Shown here in pieces: positions 12,188 through 22,207 of a stretch of 64,000 nucleotides of DNA. The notes below the pieces were generated by a model. That model was not told the DNA's origin and made no database searches. It was given only the letters and a program-made list of their open reading frames with translations. Within the stretch, counting starts at the first letter, position 1. Every line of letters begins with the position of its first letter. The stretch lies in assembly GCA_019055375.1 (NCBI GenBank), contig JAHQIW010005374.1, forward strand, positions 310,001-374,000, in the 5' to 3' direction. A program made the position numbers and the translations under genes. Origin of the DNA: Parelaphostrongylus tenuis. Its lineage: Eukaryota > Nematoda > Chromadorea > Rhabditida > Metastrongylidae.

Positions 12188-12854
12188 TCAATATGAATAA
12201 GAAAAGGTTTCTCACATCAATGATGATCTGCGGAATCTCATGGTTTTTTGAAGAGATTATCAAAGTTCAGCGTGAGATGAGACACGCAGATTTAAATGTG
12301 AATGCGGTCACAGTTCTCTCATCACATGCATTTTATTCAAAGCGCAGAAAGCGAAAGCGTTTTCGACTGTTCCCTTGTCGGTTTATGTTTTCCGGTTCAC
12401 TTTACTAGTAATATAAATAACGAAGCTTATGGGAGTTGACAGAAGACCGGTGGGTAATGCTCTTCTGCAGTGTGAAGGAATTGGTGGCATTTAGATAAAC
12501 CTGAAGGCTTTTTCTTTGGTTTTTGGGAATGACTGCTGTTTTAGATAAAGACGTTACATACTTATCCACAAATGGATGTGGAGTCGTTTTGCGTTGCCCA
12601 CATTCTCAGAACTCAGAACAAGTAATTAGGGCTAGTCGAAGTGACGTGTTTGTGCTCATTTCTTATGTTCCATTTCAGTAATGAGATTATTCACCACAGC
12701 GTTAACTGGGAACTGTGGATGTTTTCGAAAATTTCCTCCAGCAATCTCACTATTTCATTTTACGAGAAAAGTAGCTGATCAGATTTGATGCAAAACTGTC
12801 GTTGATGAAGCTTTTGAATATACTTCGCTTATGAATATACGTATACCCTTCTTT
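12188..12854. other. No supported gene
   Basis: A 71-codon plus frame (12193-12408) ends in an Arg/Lys-rich run and has no splice support. No repeat recognised. Confidence 0.35.
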
Positions 12855-13000
12855 TCGAGCAGTTTCTTAAGACCACAGCTCAAATTTCAATATGCCAGAT
12901 AACATCTTTTGAGCCATGCATGTCATGTGGTCTGTTAAATGGGCTGACTTATAGAGCCCGATACACGTGTTTCGACCTTGACGGTCTTATAATATATAAG
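12855..13000 (+). mobile_element. FB-B foldback element, single arm
   Basis: One arm of the FB-B family: TTTCTTAAGACCACAGCTC, GAGCCATGCATGTCATGTGG, GAGCCCGATACACGTGTTTC. The opposite arm is missing, and the ribozyme CUGACGA box is lost after the GTTTCGACC block, so this copy should be inactive. Confidence 0.7.
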
Positions 13001-13745
13001 CTTTATACTCTATTCTCGGGTGGTGCTATTGGTTTAACCAAGCATGTCTGTGGTGCTTAAACAAATTTCACGTATAGAATATTTGTTTGAGGTGAATTTC
13101 CCACAAAGTTACCATTTGTTCTCCATCCACTCTATTGTAACTTTTGAAAAGCTGATCACACTAGTTTAGGGATGGTTATGGTGTCATATCGATATAGAAA
13201 AAGGAGTACACCTTTTCATGGAACAAAGTGTGCATAAACATTGGTATTTATGTATTAGAGATATTGACTGTAAAGGAACCACGTTTCATGCAATCGAAGT
13301 GGAATTAATGCGTCGTGTGATTTGCTGTGTTGGATTATTTTGTCTCGCAACTCAGTACTGAGCACAAGCCACAAAAACACGACCGTTTCTGAGTCTCGTC
13401 GGCAAAACACTTGATAGATTACCGTAAAAAAATCATCCTTTATTTCGATCTTACACCATGTTTCAAGATGGTTTCAAAAAAAGTTGGTAATCTTGATCCA
13501 GATGAGACCATACTGATTTTGGTTTCCATGTGGACTTGAATTCTCTATTTTGAACACCTCAATAGTAAAAGTAAAGTTGAAGAAACGATTTCCTAAACTT
13601 GCTAGCATTTTCATTTTACAAATATTTCAACGATTTAAAAAAGGTAGAGCTGGGAATATCGAAAAAATTTACGTGCGGATCACAGAGCACTTCCGTAATA
13701 AGGTTAGAAAAGCTGAAAATATCAAGAGCACCTAGACTTCGACTC

Positions 13746-13940
13746 TCAAACGATGCATAGCCTCTGCTCACGACTACTGCAAATACCAACACATTTTCCA
13801 TTTGTTTCTTCCTCACGCAATCGTCGTCTCTGATAGCGATCCGAATCGAACATGGTGACGACTACATGATATATTTCATAATCGTGAAAGTGTTCCCATG
13901 TTCGATTACAGAGTGCATACGTTAGCCACGAGCACGTCAC
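13746..13940 (-). CDS. Candidate exon, unidentified 64-residue frame
   Basis: The frame follows an AG (CGATAG) and reads 64 codons with a coherent composition: an aromatic segment (NRTWEHFHDYEIYHVVVTMF) followed by an Arg/Glu-rich stretch and a CVGICSSREQRLC end. Short adjacent frames on both strands are weaker. It may be a terminal exon; family unknown. Confidence 0.4.
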   Translation of the reverse strand: MTCSWLTYALCNRTWEHFHDYEIYHVVVTMFDSDRYQRRRLREEETNGKCVGICSSREQRLCIV

Positions 13941-14102
13941 CTATCGTCTGAGTCGTTGGCCAAGATGGCGCTTTTATCATTAGAGTCCACTCCGCAATTC
14001 CTTTTAGCCTTCTGTCATTTACAGCCCTTATTATAAGACCGGCCCACCTGTGTTTCTCTAAAAATGCGCATTCCGAGAAGGATGTTTTGAGCCATGGTCT
14101 AA

Positions 14103-14150
14103 GTGCTATACAGGCGCCTGTTTCGTCCTACCGGTACTCATCAGTAGCAC
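14103..14150 (-). ncRNA. Type I hammerhead ribozyme motif, FB-A left arm
   Basis: Read on the minus strand: stem I 5' strand GUGCUA, box CUGAUGAG, stem II region, CGAAAC, stem III ACAG with loop GCGC and CUGU, cleavage triplet GUA, then stem I 3' strand UAGCAC. Stem I is six perfect pairs, and stem III four perfect pairs closed by a 4-nt loop. Stem II is the weakest part (one A.G mismatch). All invariant core bases are present. Confidence 0.65.
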
Positions 14151-14395
14151 CGTCCTCAGTTGAGCCGATCCCTTGAGGCTGTACTACTCTATGAAGGAAT
14201 GATATTATTGTTTGAGCAAGATCTATAGAAAAGCGGTTGAATGGAGAGGTATGATTCATTTTAGAAGCCACAAGCTCGATTGCCGGCCACTACAATGTCA
14301 GATAATTCCATCGTCTGACATGTGGTAATCTACTGCTCAACTCCGATTACTTAATAGAGGAATGTAGCCTCAAGGGATTGGCTGAACCGAAGACG

Positions 14396-14443
14396 GTGAT
14401 ACTGATGAGTCTCGGTAGGACGAAACGGGCGCCTGTATAGCAC
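14396..14443 (+). ncRNA. Type I hammerhead ribozyme motif, FB-A right arm
   Basis: Read on the plus strand: GUGAUA, CUGAUGAG, stem II GUCU/GGAC with loop CGGUA, CGAAAC, stem III with loop GCGC, cleavage triplet GUA at 14435-14437, then UAGCAC. Stem I has one mismatch; stem II is better than in the left arm. The two arms therefore encode ribozymes on opposite strands. Confidence 0.65.
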
Positions 14444-14743
14444 TTAGACCATGGCTCAAAACATGTCCAAACACAAACATAAAGCAAACATAAACACAAA
14501 GCTCAGATTCAAGCAAAACATAAGCTTATCACATTATTATTGCTTAAGCAAGGTCTATAGAAAGCGGTCGAATGGAAAGAAATGTGTATTTCTTTGAATT
14601 TTGAAGATGGTGTAGATACTGAAGATCTTAGCTACATATTCTGACTGCACTTTGCATATGTCTGTTGGCTAAGTTCTAAAAGAAATCGTTTATACACTGT
14701 GTTAGTAGTCCACAGCATTCTTGATGTGTTTGAAGTATCGTAG

Positions 14744-15120
14744 TTAAGAGAGTCCAAGCTCTCTGTGGATACTGCATAGACTTTCTGACGATGCTGAAGT
14801 ACCTGGCCACGTTTCCAAATCGTCCAGTACTGAATCGAACAGGTGAGAGCAGATCTTTTTTGGTCCGTTAGTTGATCGATAGGTTCTATAATAGGCCAAA
14901 ATCCGACTCATTCTACTCTTATTCTTTCGTTTAAATCTTGCCCCATGTTGATTCTCTTCACATTCCATGGTTTTGTAGCCAAATGAACAGTTGCGCGCTT
15001 GGTCGAGACGGCGCTCTCCACAGCAGAGTTCTCCACAACCGCATGTAAGACCAGAAAGTCCAACCCTTTCCTTCACATTGACAACGATTGGCATTTTTCA
15101 CAGTGGCAGCGGTATCGACT
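14744..15120 (-). CDS. Cys-rich candidate exon
   Basis: A 116-codon frame, the longest non-transposon frame in the left half. Its N-terminal half is Cys-rich (GLTCGCGELCCGERR, then NCSFGYKTMECEE), followed by a basic stretch and a plain C-terminal part. The Cys pattern and a GKGWTFWS stretch in an overlapping frame recall extracellular thrombospondin type 1-like repeats, but the match is split between frames, so it may be a decayed or frameshifted gene. No clean splice sites. Function not assigned. Confidence 0.4.
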
Positions 15121-15990
15121 GACACCGAAACGAACTCAGAATTGACGACGCAGGTAGTTTATGGATGACTTTCGGCAATCGATCCTGCGCATTTAAGTTT
15201 GGCAGTAACATCACTGGCAGCGTGAGCAGCCTGTACACATATCTGAGTTGTAGGTCCATTGATTGGGTAGTCTCAGATTGGAGTAGGTGATGAAGCAGTC
15301 ATAGGCATAGGAACTTTAGGAGACAATCTGGCAGTTTCCCTGTTCACGATCAATAAAATCCTTAAAACATTTAGAGCATAAACTCTCGCTCTGTAAAACT
15401 GTAAATATCAAAGTGATAAAAGGATGTGAATGACTTGAGGGTGATATGAGGTATGTTGTGATGGAACAAAAACTTCTTCTTTCAAGCCACTTTTGAACCT
15501 TTGATGATATTCAGAATGACTTAGCAGTTTTAGAGACAGAAGTTCAGATTCTTGAGAAAGAATATTGAGCATTACGTGAAAATCTTCTGCGTTTAGTTTT
15601 GTGCCTAATCCGTGCCTACTGAGTATTTTGTTTTACTTCAAGTCCAGTTACTGCTTTCTTGTAAGGGAGCAGAATGATCTATCTACTTCGTCATTATATC
15701 CGTCTTCATTTGATCAGCAAAAGATTGTTCTCACCGCACATACATTCACCGTCTCTTCAATTAGAGTTAGATGTGGTATTCATGCTCTTAGGCTAGCGAA
15801 TTTCAGTCTGATCTGCACATAGATTCAAGTATGAAATCCTGGAAAAAATCTTATTGATGACTTTCAAAATTTTCTATGAGTATGGGAAAATTTCGAGTTC
15901 TAGAAAACTCAATGCGGCTCAAATGATTATTATACGCACGAATCTCGACTGCACCACGTTTATGAAATTATATCGAAAAGCATTTCTGTG
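15121..15990. other. Unresolved coding-like patches
   Basis: On the minus strand at about 15170-15290 a Thr/Ala-rich open stretch (ICVQAAHAASDVTAKLKC) ends in a stop and may belong with the Cys-rich exon. A 73-codon plus frame at 15601-15822 has no splice support. Confidence 0.3.
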
Positions 15991-16000
15991 AACGATTCAG

Positions 16001-16261
16001 TTATAATAAGTAAATGTCTTGCAAATTTTGTGCATTAAAATTCTGTAATGGGACATTGCTCAGATCAGCAAATAATGACTGTAATAGTTGTTTTAGGTGA
16101 GTGTAACTGGAAACTGCCACTGATATCACTAGGAGATAATTCGCTGCGTAATGGTCTTCAATGAAAGCTGCCAAAACTGGAGAATATTTTTGATGTGTAG
16201 GTAAAGCCGCGTGGGTGATCCAGTTGTAGTTTTTGTCGTCTAACACTCTCCCACGGTCCAA
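16001..16261 (-). CDS. Candidate frame, 86 codons, unidentified
   Basis: Open from a TTG-type start to a stop at 16001. It includes NWITHAALPTHQKYSPVL and a hydrophobic stretch (ANYLLVISVAVSSY). An acceptor TTTCATGCAG lies just upstream, but using it puts a TAA immediately in frame, so either the gene is broken here or the frame is fortuitous. Confidence 0.3.
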   Translation of the reverse strand: MDRGRVLDDKNYNWITHAALPTHQKYSPVLAAFIEDHYAANYLLVISVAVSSYTHLKQLLQSLFADLSNVPLQNFNAQNLQDIYLL

Positions 16262-16463
16262 ATGCGTTTATCTGCATGAAATTAAGAAGACTGTGTGCTT
16301 ATATTTATTATTATGATAAATTCCTGAGAGCTTTATTCTCAAATCAAAGAGTACCGCACGAAGCAAACAGGGCCACATGGAAAGAAATTGCTATTCCAAG
16401 CACTTGGGAATTCATTATTCTAAGAATAAGGTAAAATTTTACAAGAGCTTTTCATTTTTCTAC

Positions 16464-16582
16464 CTACTGATGCAATGCCGAGGAAAAATCAAGGATCCAT
16501 TTTGGGAACCCGTTGTTATCTACGGGTTCAAGCCAAGCAGTTCTCACCCACTGCATATCTTGCTGAGCTGCTGCACACTGAT
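16464..16582 (-). CDS. Terminal exon, unidentified protein
   Basis: It follows an acceptor (TTGAGTTAG) and reads 38 codons in a convincing frame (QCAAAQQDMQWVRTAWLEPV, then NNGFPKWILDFSSALHQ) to TAG. A possible AATAAA signal lies downstream near 16300. The end could alternatively be a donor (CA/GTAGGT) at 16468. The plus-strand 69-codon frame over it is a shadow. Family not recognised. Confidence 0.5.
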
Positions 16583-16675
16583 CTAACTCAAAAAAGGGGT
16601 GCTGGTGTTAGTTATTGAAATTAAAATTTGGTTACTCGACAAATAGGCAAAGATTATTATGTTTTGCGTGATGAT

Positions 16676-16703
16676 TGCATATATATATATATATATATAT
16701 ATT
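16676..16703. repeat. (TA)n microsatellite
   Basis: About 25 bases of pure TA repeat. Confidence 0.95.
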
Positions 16704-16734
16704 TGTTAATGGATTTATTTATTTACATATATGT

Positions 16735-16900
16735 AGCAGTGCGTTATTAGATTCTATATCCGTGAAGAAAATATCAATACGTCATTTTATTCATCCGACC
16801 TTATTTCCAGGCTTTGCTAACCAGGTCGATTGTATCCAAGCGCCGTTAATCGATTAAAGACATTAATATTTTGTATACCTTTACCTTACAATATCTATAG
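16735..16900 (+). repeat. Dispersed repeat, partner of 18270-18420
   Basis: Shares AGGTCGATTGTAT with its partner, as well as a following TATTTT(G/A)TATACCTT(C/T)A-like block, at a similar spacing. Both lie on the plus strand. It could be a duplicated exon-sized segment (acceptor-like TTTCCAG precedes the first copy), but no stable frame is shared. Confidence 0.45.
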
Positions 16901-17209
16901 TTATGATTACTATATGAACGTCTGATGTATGACTCGAGTGAATAGTTTGACGCCCACCGAATCTACGAGAAGCTCGAACAAGGAACTAGATAGACACGAG
17001 AGATTCTTCCGTCGTCCACTTGAATTTCGCAGATCTGGGCGTCCCTGATTTTACTGATAAAGTATTCCTTACAGGTGGTTGCCTTCATGAGAGGCAATAA
17101 GTAGAGTATGATTTTGATGCTTTCTCTTTACACGTTCGACAACTCTCACCCATTTTTCGATTTGAGTATGTAGCTTTGAAATCCGAATTGCTACTGATTG
17201 AATTAATCT

Positions 17210-17520
17210 GACAAGGATATGACTTGTTTTGAGCCGTTTAGCGCTCAAGTGGTCTAGTGCTATAAAGGCGCCTATTTCGTCCTAATAGAACTCATCAGTA
17301 GCACCCTCCCTCGGTTCCGTCGATCCCTTGAGGCTAAATAATCATCTAAAGGAATCGACGCTGAGTAAAAAATAATCACCCCAAGTCGGAAGATGGTATT
17401 ACCTGCCGTTGTGGTGACCTGCAGTCGAGCTTGCTGCTTTCATAATGAATTATACCTCTGCTATCGACCACTCTTTCACAGACCCACTCGAAACGAAATA
17501 ATCTGATCAGGACCGTGATG
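17210..17520. mobile_element. FB-A foldback copy, partial
   Basis: Starts with the terminal block ATCTGACAAGGATATGACTTG, continues through the arm and the internal segment (TGGTATTACCTGCCGTTGTGG), and ends at AATAATCTGATCAGGAC. The second arm is missing. It carries a hammerhead motif on the minus strand at 17257-17304. Confidence 0.65.
17257..17304 (-). ncRNA. Hammerhead ribozyme motif, FB-A, decaying
   Basis: Stem I GUGCUA/UAGCAC is perfect and CUGAUGAG is intact. Stem II GUUCU/AGGAC pairs with one wobble. The GAAA box is kept but followed by U instead of C, and stem III has a U.U mismatch with a UUA triplet, so activity should be reduced. Confidence 0.5.
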
Positions 17521-17530
17521 AGGTTTCTCG

Positions 17531-17780
17531 TCAGTTCTCGTCGTAGCGGATTTCTGGTTCATCATTGTTTGCTCCGTCTTTACCAAAGTCATCTCGTCGT
17601 GGGTCTCCAGGTTTTGATGAAGATGTTGATGGATAAGCTTCTATGAAAAGCTGATCCCCACTCACTAGGCCAACATCTTTTATGAGGACCGAATCGGCGA
17701 ATTTTAGCTCTTCCGCACCGAGCGAGATACGAATAGCTTCCTTGTCAGTTGAATCTCCGAGCTTCGAAGAAATCCTTGAA
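17531..17780 (-). pseudogene. Ubiquitin-like-fold exon fragment between FB-A ends
   Basis: The minus-strand frame (92 codons including repeat-derived start) contains AIRISLGAEELKFADSV and LIKDVGLVSGDQLFIEAYP, then a disordered acidic tail (DDFGKDGANNDEPEIRYDEN) and a stop. The spacing and the GLVSGDQLFIE ending resemble the C-terminal half of a ubiquitin-like beta-grasp domain, as in UBL-containing adaptor proteins; this is inference. It is bordered on both sides by FB-A terminal sequence (ATAATCTGATMAGG), and no other exon of the gene is seen. Confidence 0.4.
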
Positions 17781-17784
17781 CGGG

Positions 17785-17900
17785 ATATAATCTGATAAGG
17801 ATATGACATGTTTGAGCCGATAGGTCAGCGCTGTACAGGTACCTATTTCGCCATATTGGGACTCATCTAGCATCCTCCTTCGGCTCCGTCGATCCGACAG
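17785..17900. mobile_element. FB-A foldback copy, degenerate arm
   Basis: Starts with ATAATCTGATAAGGATATGAC and carries a diverged arm. The ribozyme core is damaged (CUGAUGAG reads CTAGATGAG on the minus strand). Confidence 0.55.
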
Positions 17901-18269
17901 CAGAGGTACTGATTGAATTACTTGTGGTGTGCAGTTCCTTGTCACTTTGATGGTTATATAATTGATATTGACTCACACATCGTAGTATACAGAGCACTGC
18001 AGCTGCACATTACTAAATAATACTGTTCCTTCTTTCTGCCACTCAAACTTCCATATGAAACCAATACTTCTCTTCAGGAGTCAATCCAAAGATTTTATCT
18101 TTTGCAGATTGAAAACTCCGTGTTAACAAACTATTCACATAACCTGTTACGACGGAAAGACTCTGTTCGCCCAAAAAATCTCACAAATGTTCCCCTTCTT
18201 GAAGTCACATAAACTGACACAAAAACTACTTTTGAAAGCGGGAATAGGGGATAATATTTGTGTTATAGC

Positions 18270-18420
18270 GTTATAGATATCTAGGCGTCATTGTACTATC
18301 TTGTATTCACGGCCTTGGTAACGAGGTCGATTGTATTCACGAACTACTGTGTCTTTTCAAAAGCAATATATTTTATTATACCTTCATCATACAATTCTAA
18401 CTACGCGTTACTTATTTTCC
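18270..18420 (+). repeat. Dispersed repeat, partner of 16735-16900
   Basis: See partner. A 62-codon hydrophobic plus frame (18291-18479) overlaps it but lacks splice support. Confidence 0.4.
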
Positions 18421-18924
18421 ATGTCTTCTTTTCACTGCTAAAACCTTTGCAGCAAATCTATAGAGCAATAAACATTTGATTAAGCAAAATTATCTTTTAC
18501 AAATTATAAGTCACATAACTTGTTATTAATGAGCTACTTTTTCTGTTCCGTAAACGTATCGCGGCGGTTTCCTTGCTTAGTATTAACAAAAGTAACATAG
18601 AAACTATGCGAGAGATCGGGAGCATGGGAACGTCTGTACGCTTCTCTACTGTGAATTAATATAGTGCTATTGTAAATACTGTAAGCTGTCATTGTTGTTT
18701 CCACAATTTTGGACGGATAAGAACATCTTACTTATGAGTTTATTTTGTGAATTGACAATATGAATTAACAACCTACTTCTTCTGTGACTAGCTATGGAAG
18801 TATTCAGGCATAATATAACAATACTTTGGAAACCGACATTCCTCTAATCTCAGTATATCCAATCCTCGGAATACCTTTTTTTCATTTGAGCTAATAACGC
18901 GAAGATGATTATAAACTTTATTGG

Positions 18925-19280
18925 GCTAACATTTCAATCTCTTCGCCTTTCTCGAAGCTGATGAGTCACACCTACTGCGCACAGATGTTCGTTGCCTTTG
19001 TGGAACTTCGTCTTGTCGTTAATGACATCGAAACTCTGGTCGAAAAAAGTATTTTATCAACCTCATCGTGTTAGCTCATCCACCTGTATCACCTGTCGTC
19101 CCGTTGATCGTCGAGTGACTCGACCTGGCTTTAGGGATTCGTTGAGCATCACATATTTCTTCTAGCTTTTTTTTGAAGAAATCGGACCATTGCGCCAGTG
19201 GTCCTCCTGTAGATCATTTGATAGTCCGAGGAATTCAGTCAGTAACGGCTCTTGTCCATCGAGTGTCGTTGAATTCGCTC
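18925..19280 (-). mobile_element. RTE retrotransposon, 3' fragment
   Basis: Minus-strand remnant matching the end of the RTE at 56195-59695: the last coding block (decayed), GGACGACAGGTGATACAGGTG, and the 3' untranslated part including CATCAGCTTCGAGAAAGG. It is 5'-truncated, as is usual for target-primed insertion. Confidence 0.7.
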
Positions 19281-19439
19281 AATAGTCATAACAAGTTATA
19301 TTTCAACAGATTTTGCGAACAGATCCTTACTAAGTCGTCATTGAGCATGCTCGACACTTACTGTGCTCTTTGATGCCCACTCGTGTTTCTCCATTTCGGA
19401 TGGTACGGATAGTAGCGCGCGGCCCAAAAATAATCTGAT

Positions 19440-19585
19440 ATCACATCGTTCGTTTCGACTGTTTTCTTAAGACCACGCTCAAATTCCAATGTATCTGTTA
19501 ATTATTGTTTTTTGAGCCAGCATGTCGTGATGTTTTCCATGGGCAACTATAAAGCTCAATACACTTTCAGTCTTGACTGCCCCAT
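19440..19585. mobile_element. FB-B foldback arm, degenerate
   Basis: Contains GTTTTCTTAAGACCACGCTC and diverged copies of the GAGCCAGCATG and AAGCTCAATACAC blocks. No ribozyme core remains. Confidence 0.5.
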
Positions 19586-19589
19586 GAGT

Positions 19590-21425
19590 TGGGCATACTC
19601 TTCGTCAATCCTCTTGGGGATCCCTTATACCCCTACATAGAGTAGGCGACGACGTACATTCAATAATCTGGCACTTATTGGGTCACTAATGTTTTATTAG
19701 TGATTTTTTTCTCAGACTGTTTGTGAAAAGGCTGTGATATGCTGGAGAATGTTCTAGGTCAATAATTTTTGCAGACACTTGCATATTTATTACACACCTT
19801 GAACGCTGGTAAATGTATTATATATTCCAAATTTATTCGGAATCTTTCTTCTCAATCATATTTTTCGTGAATTCCGCCTCTTGTATCGTCCTACATCAGT
19901 CGATCTAAAAATCGTAGTAGTATCCCTACACCATTAATCGTTCCCAACTTTGTCGAAAAATCTCCATTTTACGAGCCTACGTATTCACTAAAGCGACGAT
20001 ATATAAACCGACCTAGCACGGCTGCTTCAAATTTGAAGGATTAAAACAATTTACTCCAAATATGGACTGTGTTATTGAAGCAGATAGGGACTGCGGCCGA
20101 AAGGATAGTGATAATCTGCGCGGTTCGACGCGGAATCGATCCCACGCCTAACTTTTCTTAATGGAGATGTAGCGACGTATTCTCCAGAAGATGTCGAGCC
20201 AATGCAGTAAGGCGCCATACGGGTGCAAGGTAATTGAATAAGTAGAGTATTTCTTCCATGCTACAAGTTCTTCATATGTCAGCGAGTAGAAGCAGCATTC
20301 TGATGTCACAGATAGGTCTAGATGAACTTAGAAAAGAAAACGCACTGTAGTTTACGAAAGAAAAACTCGTGGTTCTGCAGTCCATCGAGACCATCTGGAA
20401 GAATTGTAAAGGGTAACTCCATCCTAATGCAAGATATTTGTGAGCTACTTGTAGCTAATTGCTCTTTACCAAAAAATTTGAAAATCGATTGTTTCACATT
20501 TTACAATGTCTTTCTTATAGCTCAAGCTAGAGCGGTCATTAAGCAGTTTTGATGAGCAATAAGAGCGCTTGGATGATTTGATGGTAGCCAGTCAAGTGAA
20601 TCAAGCGACAATGCGATTAGCAATGAACACGATGGATGTGAAAACAGTACTCTACTTTGTACCAAAGTTCTTCTATTTCTATATGTAGTTGATAGTTTCA
20701 TCAACTTCACTAAAAGCATGTATTATCACAGAACATGTAAATCTGTACAATGTAGAGAACACTATACTGTTCGATCCATCGTCAGTCCATTCAGTTCCGT
20801 CTACTTCCTCTTTCTGTAGTCTCCATGAGACTAAGAAAAAAGTTGTGCTTGGACGACGACAAGAACAACATTGCCTAGAACAATCTCCGTAATCAATTAT
20901 CTAATATCTTTAGCACTGATTGAATATTCAGTGATGTGAGTGATATGCAAGAGGATTGATCCCAGACTGTGGTTGAGTCTCTGATTCACCCAGGCGGAGA
21001 CTCGTGCTACCAACAGTATCGAGATCAATCGCTCTGTTACGAGTCTTCGCATAATTCATTCAAGTTGTCAGACACTGGTTCAACTCCCGCTGGAGATTGA
21101 AAGTGCTACATACCACTCAACATCATGGATTTTATAGTTCTAGCATTATAACACTGCTAAAATGAGCGGTGAATAAAAATTGTTCTAGATAGATTGAGTG
21201 GTTTGCTGCTTTTCTTGGTGAGTAGATGCAAGGTTAACAAGACTATTTATTGAGTGACGTGAATCTCATTGTACTGCGTTCTATTCAGTCGATTCTACTA
21301 TTGACAACCTCGCATCTGTACTTCGAGAAAGCGTTTAATTGCTGGGAAAAAATATTCCGTTCCTATTCGTTATCGTTTTTCATTTCTCATTTTTTTGATG
21401 CTGATGTCGTAGAATCTACTAGGAT
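19590..21425. other. No confident gene; SINE-like patch
   Basis: Short open frames (20322-20552 +, 20522-20719 -, 20689-20892 +, 21250-21486 +) lack splice support. At about 20930-21150 a tRNA-like patch has a B box CTGGTTCAACTCCC followed by CCACTCAACATC, shared with about 23690-23800. Confidence 0.4.
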
Positions 21426-22158
21426 GGCAAGAAATTTCTCAGACTTTTTCGTTAATTCGCTCAAGTTTATCCCGTTTCAACGTTGAAAACGACAATTCAT
21501 TAATCAAAGTATTCTCCTTCAACTTCAATCACTTTCTCACATTTTTTCGGCAAATTGTGATTCAGCGGAGGTAAAATTCTCTGTCTTTCAGATCAAAGAG
21601 TTCCTCAAGTGTTTCACCCATCTCACCTATGTTTTCAAAGAGCCTTCCTCCAAGAACTGTTACAACAATCGGAAGAGGTGAAAATCACCGGAGGTCAAAT
21701 TCAAAGAGAAGATGGTGGTCGACACGACTCTAGCCAAGTTCTCCAGCCCTTGCATTTTCGCCAGCTAGCATGCGAGTCATCAACGACAGACACGTCTCAA
21801 CTGCACTCAAAATAGCTTGCTGGTCAATTTCTTGTGGGCGATTGGCTCCTTGCTTGTGCGTCAAATCTCCATTTCGAACCTCAAATTCATTGAAAACGGC
21901 CTAAAACTGAGTCATTTCAACTGCTTCGTCACCTCAAACTTCGTGCGGCGGAAAGTCCCAGTAACGCTTAAACCCAAGCGATACTTGTGTAACGTCATCA
22001 ATCGTTTTTGCTACTGTGTCAGTCCATTTCAGAACAAATATATCAGTGTTATGTATCAAGATAGCCGCAAGAAGCTGTTGTAAGCGACGATAAAAGCAAA
22101 AACTTAATTGCAAGAAAGATAACCAGCAAAAACGAAAAAGTCTGGAAAACTTTTTACC
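21426..22158 (-). mobile_element. mariner-like element, deletion derivative A
   Basis: Terminal inverted repeats of about 28 bp (left GGCAAGAAATTTCTCAGAC, right reads GGTAAAAAGTTTTCCAGAC on the other strand). Inside, the minus strand has decayed mariner transposase pieces: a FEVRNGDLTHKQGANRPQE helix-turn-helix segment and a C-terminal VIEVEGEYFD. The catalytic middle is largely gone and stops interrupt it. Non-autonomous. Its end lies about 25 bp from the trans-splice-like acceptor of the Srsx gene. Confidence 0.7.
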
Positions 22159-22180
22159 AACCCAAGATTTATTCTGTTTT

Positions 22181-22183
22181 CAG
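22181..22183 (+). promoter_or_regulatory. Candidate SL trans-splice acceptor
   Basis: CTGTTTTCAG ends 24 bases upstream of the Srsx ATG with no intron donor visible upstream, as expected for nematode spliced-leader addition. Inference from position only. Confidence 0.4.
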
Positions 22184-22207
22184 TAGATCTGATTCCAGGT
22201 AATTGAA

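Larger units (their letters stand above)
14085..14470. mobile_element. FB-A foldback element, complete palindrome
   Basis: Inverted arms of about 100 bp (about 14090-14200 and 14352-14462) share GAGCCATGGTCTAAGTGC at the outer ends and GCCTCAAGGGAT inward. They flank a roughly 150-bp centre carrying a conserved CACTACAATGTCAG/CATCGTCTG segment. No transposase is encoded. Related copies lie at 17210-17520, 17785-17900 and 39690-39955. Each arm carries a hammerhead ribozyme motif (listed separately). Confidence 0.75.
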
